DNA of 64,000 nt from Manduca sexta. Its lineage: Eukaryota > Arthropoda > Insecta > Lepidoptera > Sphingidae. This document shows, one piece after another, positions 35,054 through 45,906 of this stretch. Within the stretch, counting starts at the first letter, position 1; each line of letters starts with the position of its first letter. The notes below the pieces were generated by a model, which saw only the letters and a list, made by a program, of their open reading frames with translations, did not search any database and was not told the DNA's origin. The position numbers and the translations under genes were made by a program. Location of the stretch: assembly GCF_014839805.1 (NCBI RefSeq), contig NC_051124.1, forward strand, positions 7,502,001 through 7,566,000. The letters run 5' to 3'.

Positions 35054-35916
35054 GTTTAAAGTAAATAAAGTCATCTTCAAAATCATGTTTTTTTTTACAT
35101 TATCGTATTCATTAAACAAGGATCTACAATATGACATTAATTTCTCTATATTTTATTTATTTTACAGTATAGTATGATATAACATATATTTTTTTCTCTT
35201 AATATTATTCAGGTTGTCATGTTTCTACACGTAAAAATTTTAATAGAATTAGAACAATTAAAAGCAAATATTAAAAATTTGGTCAATCTATGTATACAAG
35301 ACCAAGTGGTAAATTACTCATGAGGCATAACTTAAAATAAAATGTTGAAACGAATAAATGCCAAATCTTGTAAAACAAAAGCTAAATATTTATACTGACT
35401 TACAAAATAATTTGCTAAGAGTATAAAAATATACAAATACAATTTACTGACAAATCAAATAAATAATACATTTTTTCTTTCTATGCGTTCTACTATAAAC
35501 TAGCAATTTTGCAGATAACTCTTTTTACTTTGCGACCGTCGAATGTCAAAATGTGAACTCATATTTTGATGAGAGCTTTCTGGAAGTCCTAACAGCTATT
35601 TCTTTTAAATCCAATCATGCTTCTGATTGTTTCTGGATTGCGAATGTTTATTAGTGTAAATCACTAACCATCACGTAAGCCATCACCAGTCACTACCCAT
35701 CTATCTGTTGTCTATGCGAACCGAAATGTCATGGACTGTCCTATAAACTAACAATGAGACTAGGTTCGTTACATTTAACACCACGTAGAATAGATCATAT
35801 ACTTATTGTATTAGAGTGTCATTTTGAATACCATACCTTTTTTGATTTTATAAAGAATAAAAAAATTTAAATAACATTAAACATTTTCCATGAACAAACA
35901 CAAATTATTTACCCAA
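35054..35916. other. Intergenic, nothing recognised
   Basis: AT-rich, no ORF above 60 codons and no repeat family seen. Confidence 0.5.
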
Positions 35917-36129
35917 TTATCTTACCCACTGAGTACGAACAGAAAATTTTTGACTGTCATCCAAACCCTGCCCCAGATCTAACATAACACCGCAATCAAA
36001 TGAAGAAAGATGGCGTCCACGAACAACTGACTTTTCCATATCGCATTTCAAACTTAACCCTTTCATTGGCCACGGGATTTTCAATTCTATACCAAAGTCA
36101 TAAAGGTTACGCCACAAGTATATAAATGT
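35917..36129 (-). CDS. Possible exon or gene fragment, unidentified
   Basis: Between stop codons the minus strand reads a balanced, non-AT-biased peptide including ELKIPWPMKGLSLKCDMEKS and a later SFDCGVMLDLGQGLDDS. At its end, CAGTGG is followed by GTAAGATAAT, a strong splice-donor match at 35925, so it could be an exon ending at 35926. Against this, no acceptor AG is visible between the upstream stop (36130-36132) and the frame, and I recognise no family. The first in-frame ATG is inside (PWPM). It could also be a retroelement scrap. A GC-rich block lies just upstream at 36150-36245. Confidence 0.25.
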   Translation of the reverse strand, partial: TFIYLWRNLYDFGIELKIPWPMKGLSLKCDMEKSVVRGRHLSSFDCGVMLDLGQGLDDSQKFSVRTQWVR

Positions 36130-36149
36130 TCAGTATTGTAATGTCGTAC

Positions 36150-36245
36150 TGGCCGCATGACAGTTGATTAAAAGGGGCCGAAAGCGGACCGAGGTTGGGG
36201 GCCCGCGACAGCGCCCCGTGCGGCCCGGCGGGAGGGCCCCCTGAT
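36150..36245. other. CpG-rich block
   Basis: GGGGCCGAAAGCGGACCGAG and CCCGCGACAGCGCCCCG followed by CGGCCCGGCGGGAGGGCCCC is extremely GC-rich for this window. It lies between a minus-strand open frame (35917-36129) and a plus-strand one (36244-36429). It could be a promoter island or a repeat end; I cannot tell. Confidence 0.45.
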
Positions 36246-36924
36246 GATTGTATTTAAAATAAATAAGTACCTCGGTGACCGATTGTGCATTCCCGCGAGC
36301 GTGCTTTATGACCAACTGATTGTAGCGTACGATAATTTATGCGATGATGTGCCGCACTGTATCACGTGTTTGCGTAAATCCGTATCAACAATGTCGATGT
36401 ATTTCTTGAGCCAAACTGAAACGACGTGATTAATGCGCCGCGCGTTTACTGGATACGGTGTGGTGATATACCGTACAGGTTCGTAAATTATTAGGTTTAT
36501 AGTGAATATTGATATTTAAAACAATTTATCATGTCCAATTTGATTTCTGTGTAACATTTATCATTAAGACAAATTTTCTATTAGATAAGATGTAGGATAT
36601 TCACAAATTATACGTTGAGATCGAAGTAAATAAAATAAACTTAAGCCTGCACTTCTAAAAACGTAAGCATGTGTTTCACCTACAGATCAAACCATAATTT
36701 TAATATAATCTATTACATTATGACTTAGTGCGCGGCCTTAGAGTTGATGCAAATTTTGATTTGGATTTTAGGTATTAAAATTCGCTAATTATTTAAATTT
36801 CCGTAACTGGGATTCAATTCATCGTCAATTTATAACCCATGTGCACTAAAAGTAGATCAATTAAATAAAATAAACAAAAAAATATCCTAGAAATTTCTAA
36901 AGCAAGCCAGCCTAACAACAACAA
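36246..36924. other. Intergenic, one short ORF
   Basis: An ATG frame of 61 codons at 36244-36429 (+) starts at the edge of the CpG block and has no motif. The remainder is AT-rich. Confidence 0.4.
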
Positions 36925-37300
36925 TGAACGCCTCCTAGCCGAATTTCGGCCATGGCGGCCAATTTTAACGGAGATCAGCCAGGTACGCAGAAGATATTAT
37001 AGTGTACTAGTGTGTACGCAATACACAGGTGCACTCTCTGTTCCTTCACTCTCATAATCTGGTGAGACGGCAATCGACATGACTGGATAGAGATCGGTGC
37101 AGGACCTACGGCTTTACGTGCTTTCCTAGGCACGGGGGTATCACACCGCCAACTTCCTGACCACGAGCTGCGACTAAGTATTTTTTTAAAATAAGAAATC
37201 CCAGTCACTATCTTTTCTTACCTATCCCGAAATTCAGACCCAGGTCCTCGGCGCGGTAAACCGTACCGCGTACGCATTACAACTACGCCACCGAGTCGAA
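36925..37300 (-). repeat. SINE-C copy with tRNA-like head
   Basis: The right end is the complement of a tRNA-like head (TACAACTACGCCACCGAG, with a diverged box B near 37230). It is followed leftwards by a body shared with 26320-26519: ATACACAGGTGCACTCTCTG, CCAGGTACGCAGAAGATA, GGCCATGGCGGCC. The head resembles SINE-A but the body is different. Confidence 0.85.
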
Positions 37301-37764
37301 TTAAAACAACTAACAATACATTAAATGATAATAAAATAGTCTAACAATAACAGTAACTTAAACGGATGCCATTCAAAATGACGCAATTTAAAATCGCAAA
37401 ATAATAATAGGTGCCACAAAACTGAGCCCGCCCAAATTAAACCCTATTTATACGAGCATAAAGAATAAACACCGAATAGAATAACCATTAGTAAATCCTT
37501 TTTACTGCATCTGTTTAGGGGTAGATGCATTCATAATGGTTTTATAATACGTGTACTAAATGGCATGAGTGAACAGTAAGGTAACATGTAAGTTTTGTCA
37601 CAGTGTTTATGAATGTAATTCGTTAAAAACATGTTTACATTCTCAAGCCAATACTTCAATTGTAAGTACCTGTATTTTATTCCAAATTTAGAGTCTGAAA
37701 TATAATATGACTGTTTTCAAACAAAGGTTAAGAACTGTTGACAGGAATTTTATGTCTTTCATAT
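37301..37764. other. Intergenic, nothing recognised
   Basis: AT-rich, no ORF or repeat. Confidence 0.5.
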
Positions 37765-38030
37765 GTGAGAGTCCGCCTGGGTAGGTACTACCACAAAGTC
37801 TATTACTGCCGCCAAGCAACAGTGTGTAGCCACTGTCGTGTTATAATAAGCGTGATATAATAAGACTTAACATCTCATGTCTCAGGATGGCGAGCGCAGT
37901 GGAACACCAAACAATCCTTTATAATTCAAGGTGTTGGATCGTATTTCTACTTTTTATGGGCGGTTGTATCGCTTACCGTCAGGCAAATGGCAAGCTCGTC
38001 TCGTGATTACATGGTGAGCAGAAGCTAGTG
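37765..38030 (+). repeat. Family E retroelement copy
   Basis: GTGAGAGTCCGCCTGGGTAG, GCCGCCAAGCAACAGTGTGT, TAAGACTTAACATCTCATG, CAGGATGGCGAGCGCAGTGG, TATCGCTTACCGTCAGGC and CAAGCTCGTCTCGTGATT. Internally shortened relative to 55322-55620. Confidence 0.9.
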
Positions 38031-38901
38031 AAAAAATAAATGTAACACAAACTGTTGGTCTTTCCTCCCTGTGTCACCAACCAATTCGCAGTTGACATAC
38101 TGTATCCATCACTTCATAACAAACTATAATCACGAGATAATGGAGTATTCTTTTTTTCAGTGCCTTTTTCATTAGCTGTAATACGTTACAAACGTGTAAT
38201 CAGTGTAAGGGACCGTAAATGTATCGCAACTGCTAAGGACATAATAGTGGGTTATGTGACCCTAAACTTAAATGTTTATATACCTTTTTATATTACGGGT
38301 CCTTAATTTTTATATAAAATTTATGGGGTAACTTTTATTAATATTTACTATTTCATTTAAATTTCTAAGTGAAAACGATATCAATGAGGAAAGATAACCA
38401 GATTCTGGCAATTTGCATAAGAGATAAAGTAGAGCATACTCAAATATATCCAAAACTTAAAAAGATAATGCAAATTCAGTGGAGTGCACTTACTCAATAT
38501 CTTGAGTCAAAATAAGTCAAACGATGCCTGTTTTACTATAACTACCAATGATATTTTACTAAAAAGGTGTAGATACGACACCACTGAACTGGGCATTTAA
38601 AAACGGCGCATTACATACACAGATAACTTACGTTTATAGTTGACGCTGTTTAAATCAATTAAATATATGTAATAGACCAATGATGATAATGATGATGAGA
38701 TAACTTAATATTATAACAAACTTAATATTATATCATATAGAATATTTTATCGAATATTCTTTAGACAACTTGAACAGAAGCCGAAGCGATGCTAATACCG
38801 ACTGTGTTTATTAACTCAATTTTATATTGCAACTACCCTTTTATTTTAAAAATCATTGCTAATTACAATATCCTATTTGATACATAATATATTCTTGATA
38901 A
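38031..38901. other. Intergenic, nothing recognised
   Basis: AT-rich; includes a short GATGATAATGATGATGA run near 38680. Confidence 0.5.
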
Positions 38902-39200
38902 AACTCTACTTTCTGATTGACAATAATAGAGTTTTATTTCAAACTATACAAATTTACGATGACTAGTACTTGATCCTCTCCATAGATTTATAACTAAAAA
39001 GCCGGTAACTTCATCTACAAAGCCACGCATACTAATAATACAATTTTATACATTTTGTATTCTTAAAAAGTTAATACTTCTGATGGATTATATGTAGATT
39101 CATCACGAAAGCTGCCTTCGAAACGTCGGGAAAAAACTATAATACCGCGATAAATCCGTAAAATTATTTTTCAATATCTAATTCGCATAAACATAAGAAA
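38902..39200 (+). repeat. Family F element, long form
   Basis: Collinear with 22612-22992. Contains CCTTCGAAACGTCGGGAAAA, TACCGCGATAAATCCG and the terminus TTCGCATAAACATAAGAAAA, which is the inverted counterpart of the start of the element at 34891. Confidence 0.8.
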
Positions 39201-39814
39201 ACGTTATAAAATTTTACGTCTATACACTATATCGGTATATCAATGCCTCCTAAGTAAGCTGTAGTATCTAAAAAATAGTGATATTCGCTATCTAGGTAAT
39301 GTTCACCACCAAAACTCATTAAAAAAAAACTAAACGATTGTTAATAAAGTGTTTTTTCGTTTATTAACTTTGGAATTAAATGGGTTTGGTAGTAAACAGT
39401 ACTTAGATAGCGAAACGCTAAAATGTGAATGTCGCAATTTTTCCACATACGATAGTTTACTTGGGCCATCGATATATTAAACCCTCGAACGTGTCATAAG
39501 AGTATGTATCAAATAACAAAAACATTATACGGGACAATAATTCACCGAATCATAAATTTTACTGCCGTGTTCCAGGACAACGGCTAAGTAGAATCTTGTG
39601 TTGTTTGTTTTTCGATAGGACCGTGTAACCGCGTGTGCCTTTTCTCAAAACTTTTTTCAACCTCTTTTTATTTACGTCCCCAATAAAAGTACGCGACCTC
39701 ACCTATTATTTCAAGGAAATTGAAACATTAGTTTAGAGGGTAAATATTGTTCTTTTATTTACACTGTTGCTTGTTATACGTTTTGGATTATCATTTCGTA
39801 CGACGAGTATGGGT
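39201..39814. other. Intergenic, nothing recognised
   Basis: AT-rich, no ORF or repeat family. Confidence 0.5.
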
Positions 39815-40125
39815 TTAATATCAGCCCTGTATTATATACTGTTCCACATCTGGCACGGAGCACCTTCACTACTGAAAAGGATTAGGCCTTAGTCCACCAC
39901 TCTGGCCTAGTGAGGATTGATAGACTTCACTCACCCTCAAAATTCCTATAGAGAACTTCTTGGACATGTAGGTTTCCTCACGATCTTTTCCTTCACCATT
40001 AAAGCAAGCGATAATCCACAAAGAATACACACATAATTTTTTAAAAGTCAGAGGTGTGTCCTCGAGATCTAAACCTGCGGACATTTGTCTCGATAGACCG
40101 CTCCACACCCAACTAGGCTAACTAA
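39815..40125 (-). repeat. SINE-B copy, minus strand
   Basis: Reverse strand: AATATCAGCCCTGTATTATA, AGGCCTTAGTCCACCACTCT, GGTTTCCTCACGATC, AAGCAAGCGATAATCC, and the head complement CAACTAGGCTAAC. Confidence 0.93.
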
Positions 40126-40929
40126 CCAAGTATAGTTTAGCAACCGTTAACTGTAGTTATAACCTATACATCATCCTATTATAATTGAAACAAAAACTGG
40201 GTGTTTATTGCCTTGAGAACAAAAATATTGATTTAGGTCGATTCCCATAAGGGGACGGTTAATGACTAATCGTTACTTTGACTTACAGTAAAGATTCATT
40301 TTATTATTTATTTCACAAATTATAAAGAATGGTGTTTACAAGTGGATGCAAGTACGAAATCAAACCAACCATCCATTTCTCACACAAATCTATGCGCCGC
40401 GAAAACCCGACTTCCAAATATTAACAGCTTATCTGCAGCTGAGATCGGTGGATCTAACAATGATTTTTTGTTATTCGATCAGTTAACACCGATGTATTGA
40501 TAACGGGGTAGCAGGCCGTGGGAGTTTATAAGATGATTTGTTGTTATGAATGAAATAAATATAAAAGTAAAGAATAGGATGAAACACATAGCAAAGATAC
40601 AGAAGTCGTTAACCGGAGAAATTGGACTTAGGTTTGCAAATGATTATATGTAATAAATCGGAAAATACAATTATAATAATAAATAGTTTGCTGTATTTCT
40701 AAGCTCATACGATTTTCACTGTATTCGGCCACGATTAACAATTGACAATCAAATTTCTTAATAGCTAAAGTGATATTTAGAAAGACATAAACAACGTGCA
40801 ATGTTTTAGCTCTACCAAACAATTTCGCTCGTGGTTGAATGAGCAAGTTACCTTTAAAAAAAGCACAAATGAAAAAAGTATTTTCAAAGATCGAAACGAA
40901 TCCTAAACCGCCTACGCTTTGAAATCCAT
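40126..40929. other. Intergenic, possible small regulatory patch
   Basis: 40425-40520 has CTTATCTGCAGCTGAG (GATA and E-box types), AACAATG and GTTAACA close together, but motif matches this short are weak evidence. The long minus frame (40628-41029) lacks a proper ATG and any motif. Confidence 0.3.
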
Positions 40930-41010
40930 TGAATGGGCCGCATTCGGCGCACAATACCGTGGGCCACGCACGCACGACGCGGGGCGGAGTCGCGCGACCC
41001 ACGATTATAC
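40930..41010. other. GC-rich block
   Basis: CGCATTCGGCGCACAATACC and CGCACGCACGACGCGGGGCG followed by GAGTCGCGCGACCC. Dense CpG in AT-rich surroundings; no associated gene seen. Confidence 0.45.
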
Positions 41011-41327
41011 CCGCTTTTTTTATTTGCACCGTAGATACCTTTTACATCGCCGTTCAATTACTGAACAGCGAGTGTGGCGAGCGAAAGGTTTAAGGGATAC
41101 GACTTTGTTTTTTAGCATTATATTTTATTTATAAAAGTCCTGGTTGGTTTTAATATTGTCACATACAACCATAAAGATTTTATATATTTCACTCCCAAAA
41201 GACAGGATTTACATTAGAGGAACATTCCAATAGTCACTATATAATCATAATTATTGTTGAATTTCCATGTTTTTAAAGCAGCCCTTTCATATAATAAATT
41301 TGTAATTATATGTTCAATTATCAGTCA

Positions 41328-41445
41328 GTTTTAAAGTGAAGGAAAATAACCTAAAGTAACCTACATATCAGAGAATTCTCCATAAGAACTTCGAAGGAAT
41401 GTGATGCCGCATTAAGCCATCTTGACAGACTAAGGACTAAGGACT
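41328..41445 (+). repeat. SINE-B remnant, degraded
   Basis: TTTAAAGTGAAGGAAAATAA, ACCTACATATCAGAGAATTC, TCCATAAGAACTTCGAAGG and GACTAAGGACTAA follow SINE-B order, with both ends lost. Confidence 0.65.
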
Positions 41446-41761
41446 AAATCTAACGTGATCTGGTGCCGGCAGGGAAATAGTATGTTGAGGTTTGCATAGA
41501 CAAATACAAAGCCTTTTTTATAATGTAACGTAAACTGACCGCGTAATAGTATGTATCTTTTTGAATTATTGTATTTGGAATAAAATAACAATGTACTGTT
41601 ACTAAGCAATGTGTGCTAGTCTAATACGGTTGTCTAACGTGCTAACTCTATTAAAAATATCAGTTCCTATTCGACAGAAAACCTTGTTTATTTTTCACAC
41701 TTACTCTGCAAGGGCGACTCGAAGCCCAAGATAGTAGAGGGTTAGTATTATTTTAATAATA

Positions 41762-41840
41762 CTGACTGTTTCGATGACGTAGTTGTATTGCGACACTATT
41801 ATGTGGTCTCGAATTCGTTCCCCGGGTCGGGTAAATGGAA
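41762..41840 (+). repeat. SINE-A head fragment
   Basis: TTTCGATGACGTAGTTGTATTGC with a diverged box B (TCGAATTCGTTCCCCGGGTCGGG). Only the tRNA-like head is left. Confidence 0.75.
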
Positions 41841-41945
41841 TCGGAGTTTTCTGTAGCAGAAGGGAATCTAGTATTGTTGCCGGTAAATGTCAATCGGCTA
41901 ACCAAATACAACCGACGTAATATGTGATAATGCTTCTGCCTATAA

Positions 41946-42222
41946 TATGTGATATGACTGCCTCGGTGGCGTAGTTGTATTGCACGTCCGGTACAATAGC
42001 GCTCTGAGGTCCTGGGTTCGAATCCCGGGTCGGGCAAAGTGATATTTGAGTTTTTCTGCTCAGTATCAGCCCGGAGTCTGGAATTTGTGCCCGATATGGC
42101 GATAGGCTCGCCCCCTATCACATCATGGGACGGAACATACTTGGCGAAAAGTGGGTGCCCTAGTTGCGCCTCTGCATACCCCTTCGGGGATAAAATGCGT
42201 GATGTTATGTATGTATGTATGT
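41946..42222 (+). repeat. SINE-A, intact and recent, with 16-bp target duplication
   Basis: ATGCTTCTGCCTATAA occurs exactly at 41930-41945 and 42223-42238, bracketing the insert. The head GCCTCGGTGGCGTAGTTG and box B GGTTCGAATCC (42015-42025) are perfect for RNA polymerase III. The body CAGCCCGGAGTCTGG, GGCGATAGGCTCGCCCC and CATCATGGGACGGAACA ends in a (GTAT)n tail. Best reference copy of the family here. Confidence 0.97.
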
Positions 42223-42295
42223 ATGCTTCTGCCTATAAAAATTGTTGAAATGATAATATGCATATATCGTATTTAAATAAAACAATAGTCATGTC

Positions 42296-42400
42296 CATGC
42301 TAGTCCACCGCGCCCACGCGCGTTGATTGCGCTCGCCTTGACATTAGTTCGAGTGTCGCGACCGCGCCGCGTGCGCCGAGCCTACGAGCACTGGAACATA
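42296..42400. other. GC-rich block
   Basis: CCACCGCGCCCACGCGCG and TCGCGACCGCGCCGCGTGCG are CpG-dense. No gene follows; function unknown. Confidence 0.45.
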
Positions 42401-42904
42401 ACCCTACAAAACACTCGTCTTCCCGATAAGCCAACTAATATACTTGGACTTTTCATTGATAATTTTATTTATGTTTTCGATTTTAACTTTATATCATTGG
42501 TCTCAAAATTTGATGTACTCATATATTGTTAATCGCTTAACTTGGCTAAAAATTGCTTAACGTTTCATCAATTTATCAATTATTAATAGATTGATCGTTA
42601 CATTATTTCTCTGAGCCATGAATAACTCACATAGCCTTAGATTTCACTCGTCCCGAAATAGACATATTATTTTCCAAATTCGAATATATAATTTTACAAC
42701 TTAGTAGATGGAGGTATACACATTTACCAAAAAATACACATGATTGAGACGACGTCCCACAACACAAAATAACAATAAAAGAGACCCAAATTCTTCAGGC
42801 ATTCACCAAGCGATTTGCATACATCCAAAACACCGACGCGACGTCCCTACGTCTCAATAAACAAAAACCAAAGGCTTATCTTTGAAACCGCACACCGAGA
42901 TTTC
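42401..42904. other. Intergenic, nothing recognised
   Basis: AT-rich, no ORF or repeat. Confidence 0.5.
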
Positions 42905-43160
42905 CAATCTCAATATCAATGCTAGGCGATAAGATAAAACGTATCAAGCGTTGCAAACGACCAGTGGTTGTGACACGTGACTCCTCCTATAATATCACGT
43001 AGCGCGGCTCAAGTTATGCAGGTGGTCATGAGGCTTAATTAGGGATTGCATTGACCGTCACTGTGTATTAACAGTTCGCTTCATCAGTGAGGTAGTTTTC
43101 TGCATGAGAGAGCTGAGAGTGGCGCCTGGAAGTACCTGCCTCGGCGCCTTTTAAGGTGCA
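42905..43160. promoter_or_regulatory. Candidate regulatory island
   Basis: Non-repetitive, GC-richer DNA with GCGATAAGATAAAA (paired GATA sites), GTGACACGTGAC (E-box), a homeodomain-type TTAATTAG and GCAGGTGG. Motif density and uniqueness suggest an enhancer; this is inference. Confidence 0.25.
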
Positions 43161-45839
43161 GGCTTATCGACTCAACAGATATCACATTACGTTATTTTCC
43201 GATATGTTTAGGGTTGATGTTTGAAAAAAATATTTCCGGAGACATGATCCATAATTAGAATATGTTTCGTATGTGTTGTGTGGTCTTGGTTGGGAGCTTT
43301 GGTAGGATGTTATTAGTCCTGGTACATTTATAAGTAGATTCGCTTTCAATGTTTCGAAGTTTTGATGTGGAGGTAACAAAATCGATTGTTTTTATCTTAA
43401 TAAAAAAAATTAAATTTTCAAAACATGTATACCGATAATCCCGCCTAAAGTAATCCTTTGTTTGCAAAAAATCTCTGAACCCGAGTCACGAGTCAACAAT
43501 ATTAAAAATCGGAGCCGAAACAAAAAGATCACATCCTGTCAATAGAATCAAAGCCCGTGAAAGAATTATGAAGTATTTAAATAAACATTTGTGTTTTCAC
43601 ACTTTCGCCACAATCCTGTGGGAAATCAAAGAAAGTAAACTAACGAACAAAACAGAACAAACAGGAACGAAATCCTAATCCCGCTCCTACTGAGTTTTTG
43701 TGAAATCAAAATTAATTTAGTCAGATGGAGGTAACTTTGCCTTATTTGCTGGATTAAAAAAATCTTTATTTTTTCATGAACAGTTATTCTTTTGGCCAGA
43801 TGTCATGATCGCAATGATTTTGATATATTGCCGATATAGTGACGAAGGATGGTCATCAGAAACAATTTATATGACAAGCCTCAAGCAGGATCACTCCACT
43901 AAGAGCTGATTTTGAATAAGATAAAGGGTATTCATAGTAAAATACAACATAAACGAATTCAAATTGGTAATATTATGAGAGAACTATTTTAAATATTTTA
44001 CTTCTGTCACGTTATAAGAAATTTTATGGAAAACTTTAATGTGATAATTAAAAAAATTGATCTTAAAGCAAATTACAACGGAGTTTTAATATGCCAAGGG
44101 GTAAATGGATCGATTACTAGAACCCATTCTCTATATTAAACGGAAGTAAGTTACGTTCTATCTCGATAGGAAAATCAAATTAAAAAAGTAGCTAACTTTG
44201 GGATCCAATTTATTCATCTAATTGATTTGTAATAGGTAAATATAAATAGAAATAGGAAAATATGCAAAACAAATGCATCCATTTCACTCACGGTATATCA
44301 ATCTTATAATCCATATATATTTCGAAAGCCTGACCTAGGGATCGGATCCAGGTATCCACAAATTTCACAACAGCACCTACTATTCTATTCTCAAAAGACG
44401 AAATGTATAAAACAACAGGCACAACAACCTCGCAAATACAATATTATTTAACAAAATACCTATAGAAATTAAGATTGCTTGAGAACCAGCGAGGCAGAAG
44501 ATGTAACGGTGACTGTCAAAAGTAACCTTTGTATCTTAATCTTCCAGTCGCATGTAAAATCCGTTTTTTAATCGCAAAAAGCATTCACAAAACTAACGGT
44601 CCAACAAATGTCGCAGATTATACATCAAACATCTGAAATGGAGTTAAACAAAGCTATCTAAAATCTGATAACAGTAAAACACTCGGTAGCAAAACTCTGG
44701 ATAAAGTTGTAAATCATTATAACAAACGTAAAGAAATGATTATTAATGCCAAAGGATTTAAAGCTTTATCATCTAAGAGGTAAAGAAGTCACATTGCGGT
44801 TGAATGACAAAAAGATGTCCCTAACTTGTAAATCAATCAAGCTATTGTGGAATGCACGCATTCGACCGCAAGCTTGCCCCGAACAATATATTTACAAATC
44901 CGATTACCTTTCGTTTACTTTCCTGATCCGATGATCTTCGACGGTGAGACAAAACTCTGTTCCATCCTTTTTTATCCGAGGATCACATAAAAAAATAATT
45001 ATTAAGTTTGTTTGCGGTCGCTGTAATCCCACCTTCGGGATGTTTGTCTAAAATAGTTGTCACTTCCTAAGCTAACACGACTTCGGTAATAAGATTAGGG
45101 TTTGCGGATTTCTTTCTGAGATCTTGAGCAAAAAATTTAAAAGTCAACATTAACGACAAAAAAATATATAAGGTGTTTCCAAAACATATTTGTGACGCAT
45201 CATTTGATACGTCAATTACGAATACAACAATAGAAAGAATCGTTATAGATGCCTTGAAAATTTTTAAACCGAAAGAACACAACTTTGTTAACATTAAAAG
45301 CGATGTGAAGTGATCAACTGCATTCTATTGCATTGATTATCAACTCACTTAGAATCTAACAGTAAAAAACTAATTGAACAAGTCCACTCGGGGCGCAGTA
45401 AAAATCTTAATCTGTGGCTCGTTGTCACAGCATAAAGTAATAGTTGTTGAGAAGCGAACGCTTTATCAGTGTGTAATCGTATATATTTTGGATGTCATTA
45501 TTATAGCCGGGCGCGCGGCAGGTCCCTTCGGCGCGTACGAGTTATCGCTCAATCCCAACCAAACAAATAAATCTGTAAATGAAAACTACTATTTTATACG
45601 TGTACTTTCTCTTTGCTTTTAAATTTGTATGAAATAAAGTCATAATTTTTATATAAATTAATTTGGGCTATTCTTATATTACGACGCATTTTCAAATTCT
45701 CGGCCCCTTAACTTTATCACAGGATCATTCTTAGCGTGATAATATCTATTGTAATAACATTTTTAAATTCATAACTCATAGCTACTTCCCGACAATTTTA
45801 TTTTGGCTCTACTATTTAGCTGTCAAAAAGATGTGTATA
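43161..45839. other. Long gene-free stretch
   Basis: About 2.7 kb AT-rich DNA. Open frames at 43182-43467, 44746-44934 and 45067-45294 have no motif. 45390-45560 is GC-richer (GCCGGGCGCGCGGCAGG) without an assignable role. Confidence 0.45.
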
Positions 45840-45906
45840 TGACGTCACGCTGTTAATCCCCCCGTTATGTCACGTATGTATAGCGCCCTCCCACTTCATG
45901 ACGTCA
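45840..45906. promoter_or_regulatory. Paired CRE-type palindromes
   Basis: The full palindrome TGACGTCA occurs at 45840-45847 and again at 45899-45906, with GTCACGTA between. These are CREB/ATF-type sites by consensus; no transcript start is evident nearby. Confidence 0.4.

Noticed and set aside
40628..41029. 133-codon frame on the minus strand
   Set aside because: It does not start with ATG, begins in a GC-rich block and runs into AT-rich DNA with no recognisable protein.
41991..42030. Possible tRNA gene (good box B)
   Set aside because: The tRNA-like head continues directly into a SINE body with target duplications; it is a tRNA-derived SINE, not a functional tRNA.
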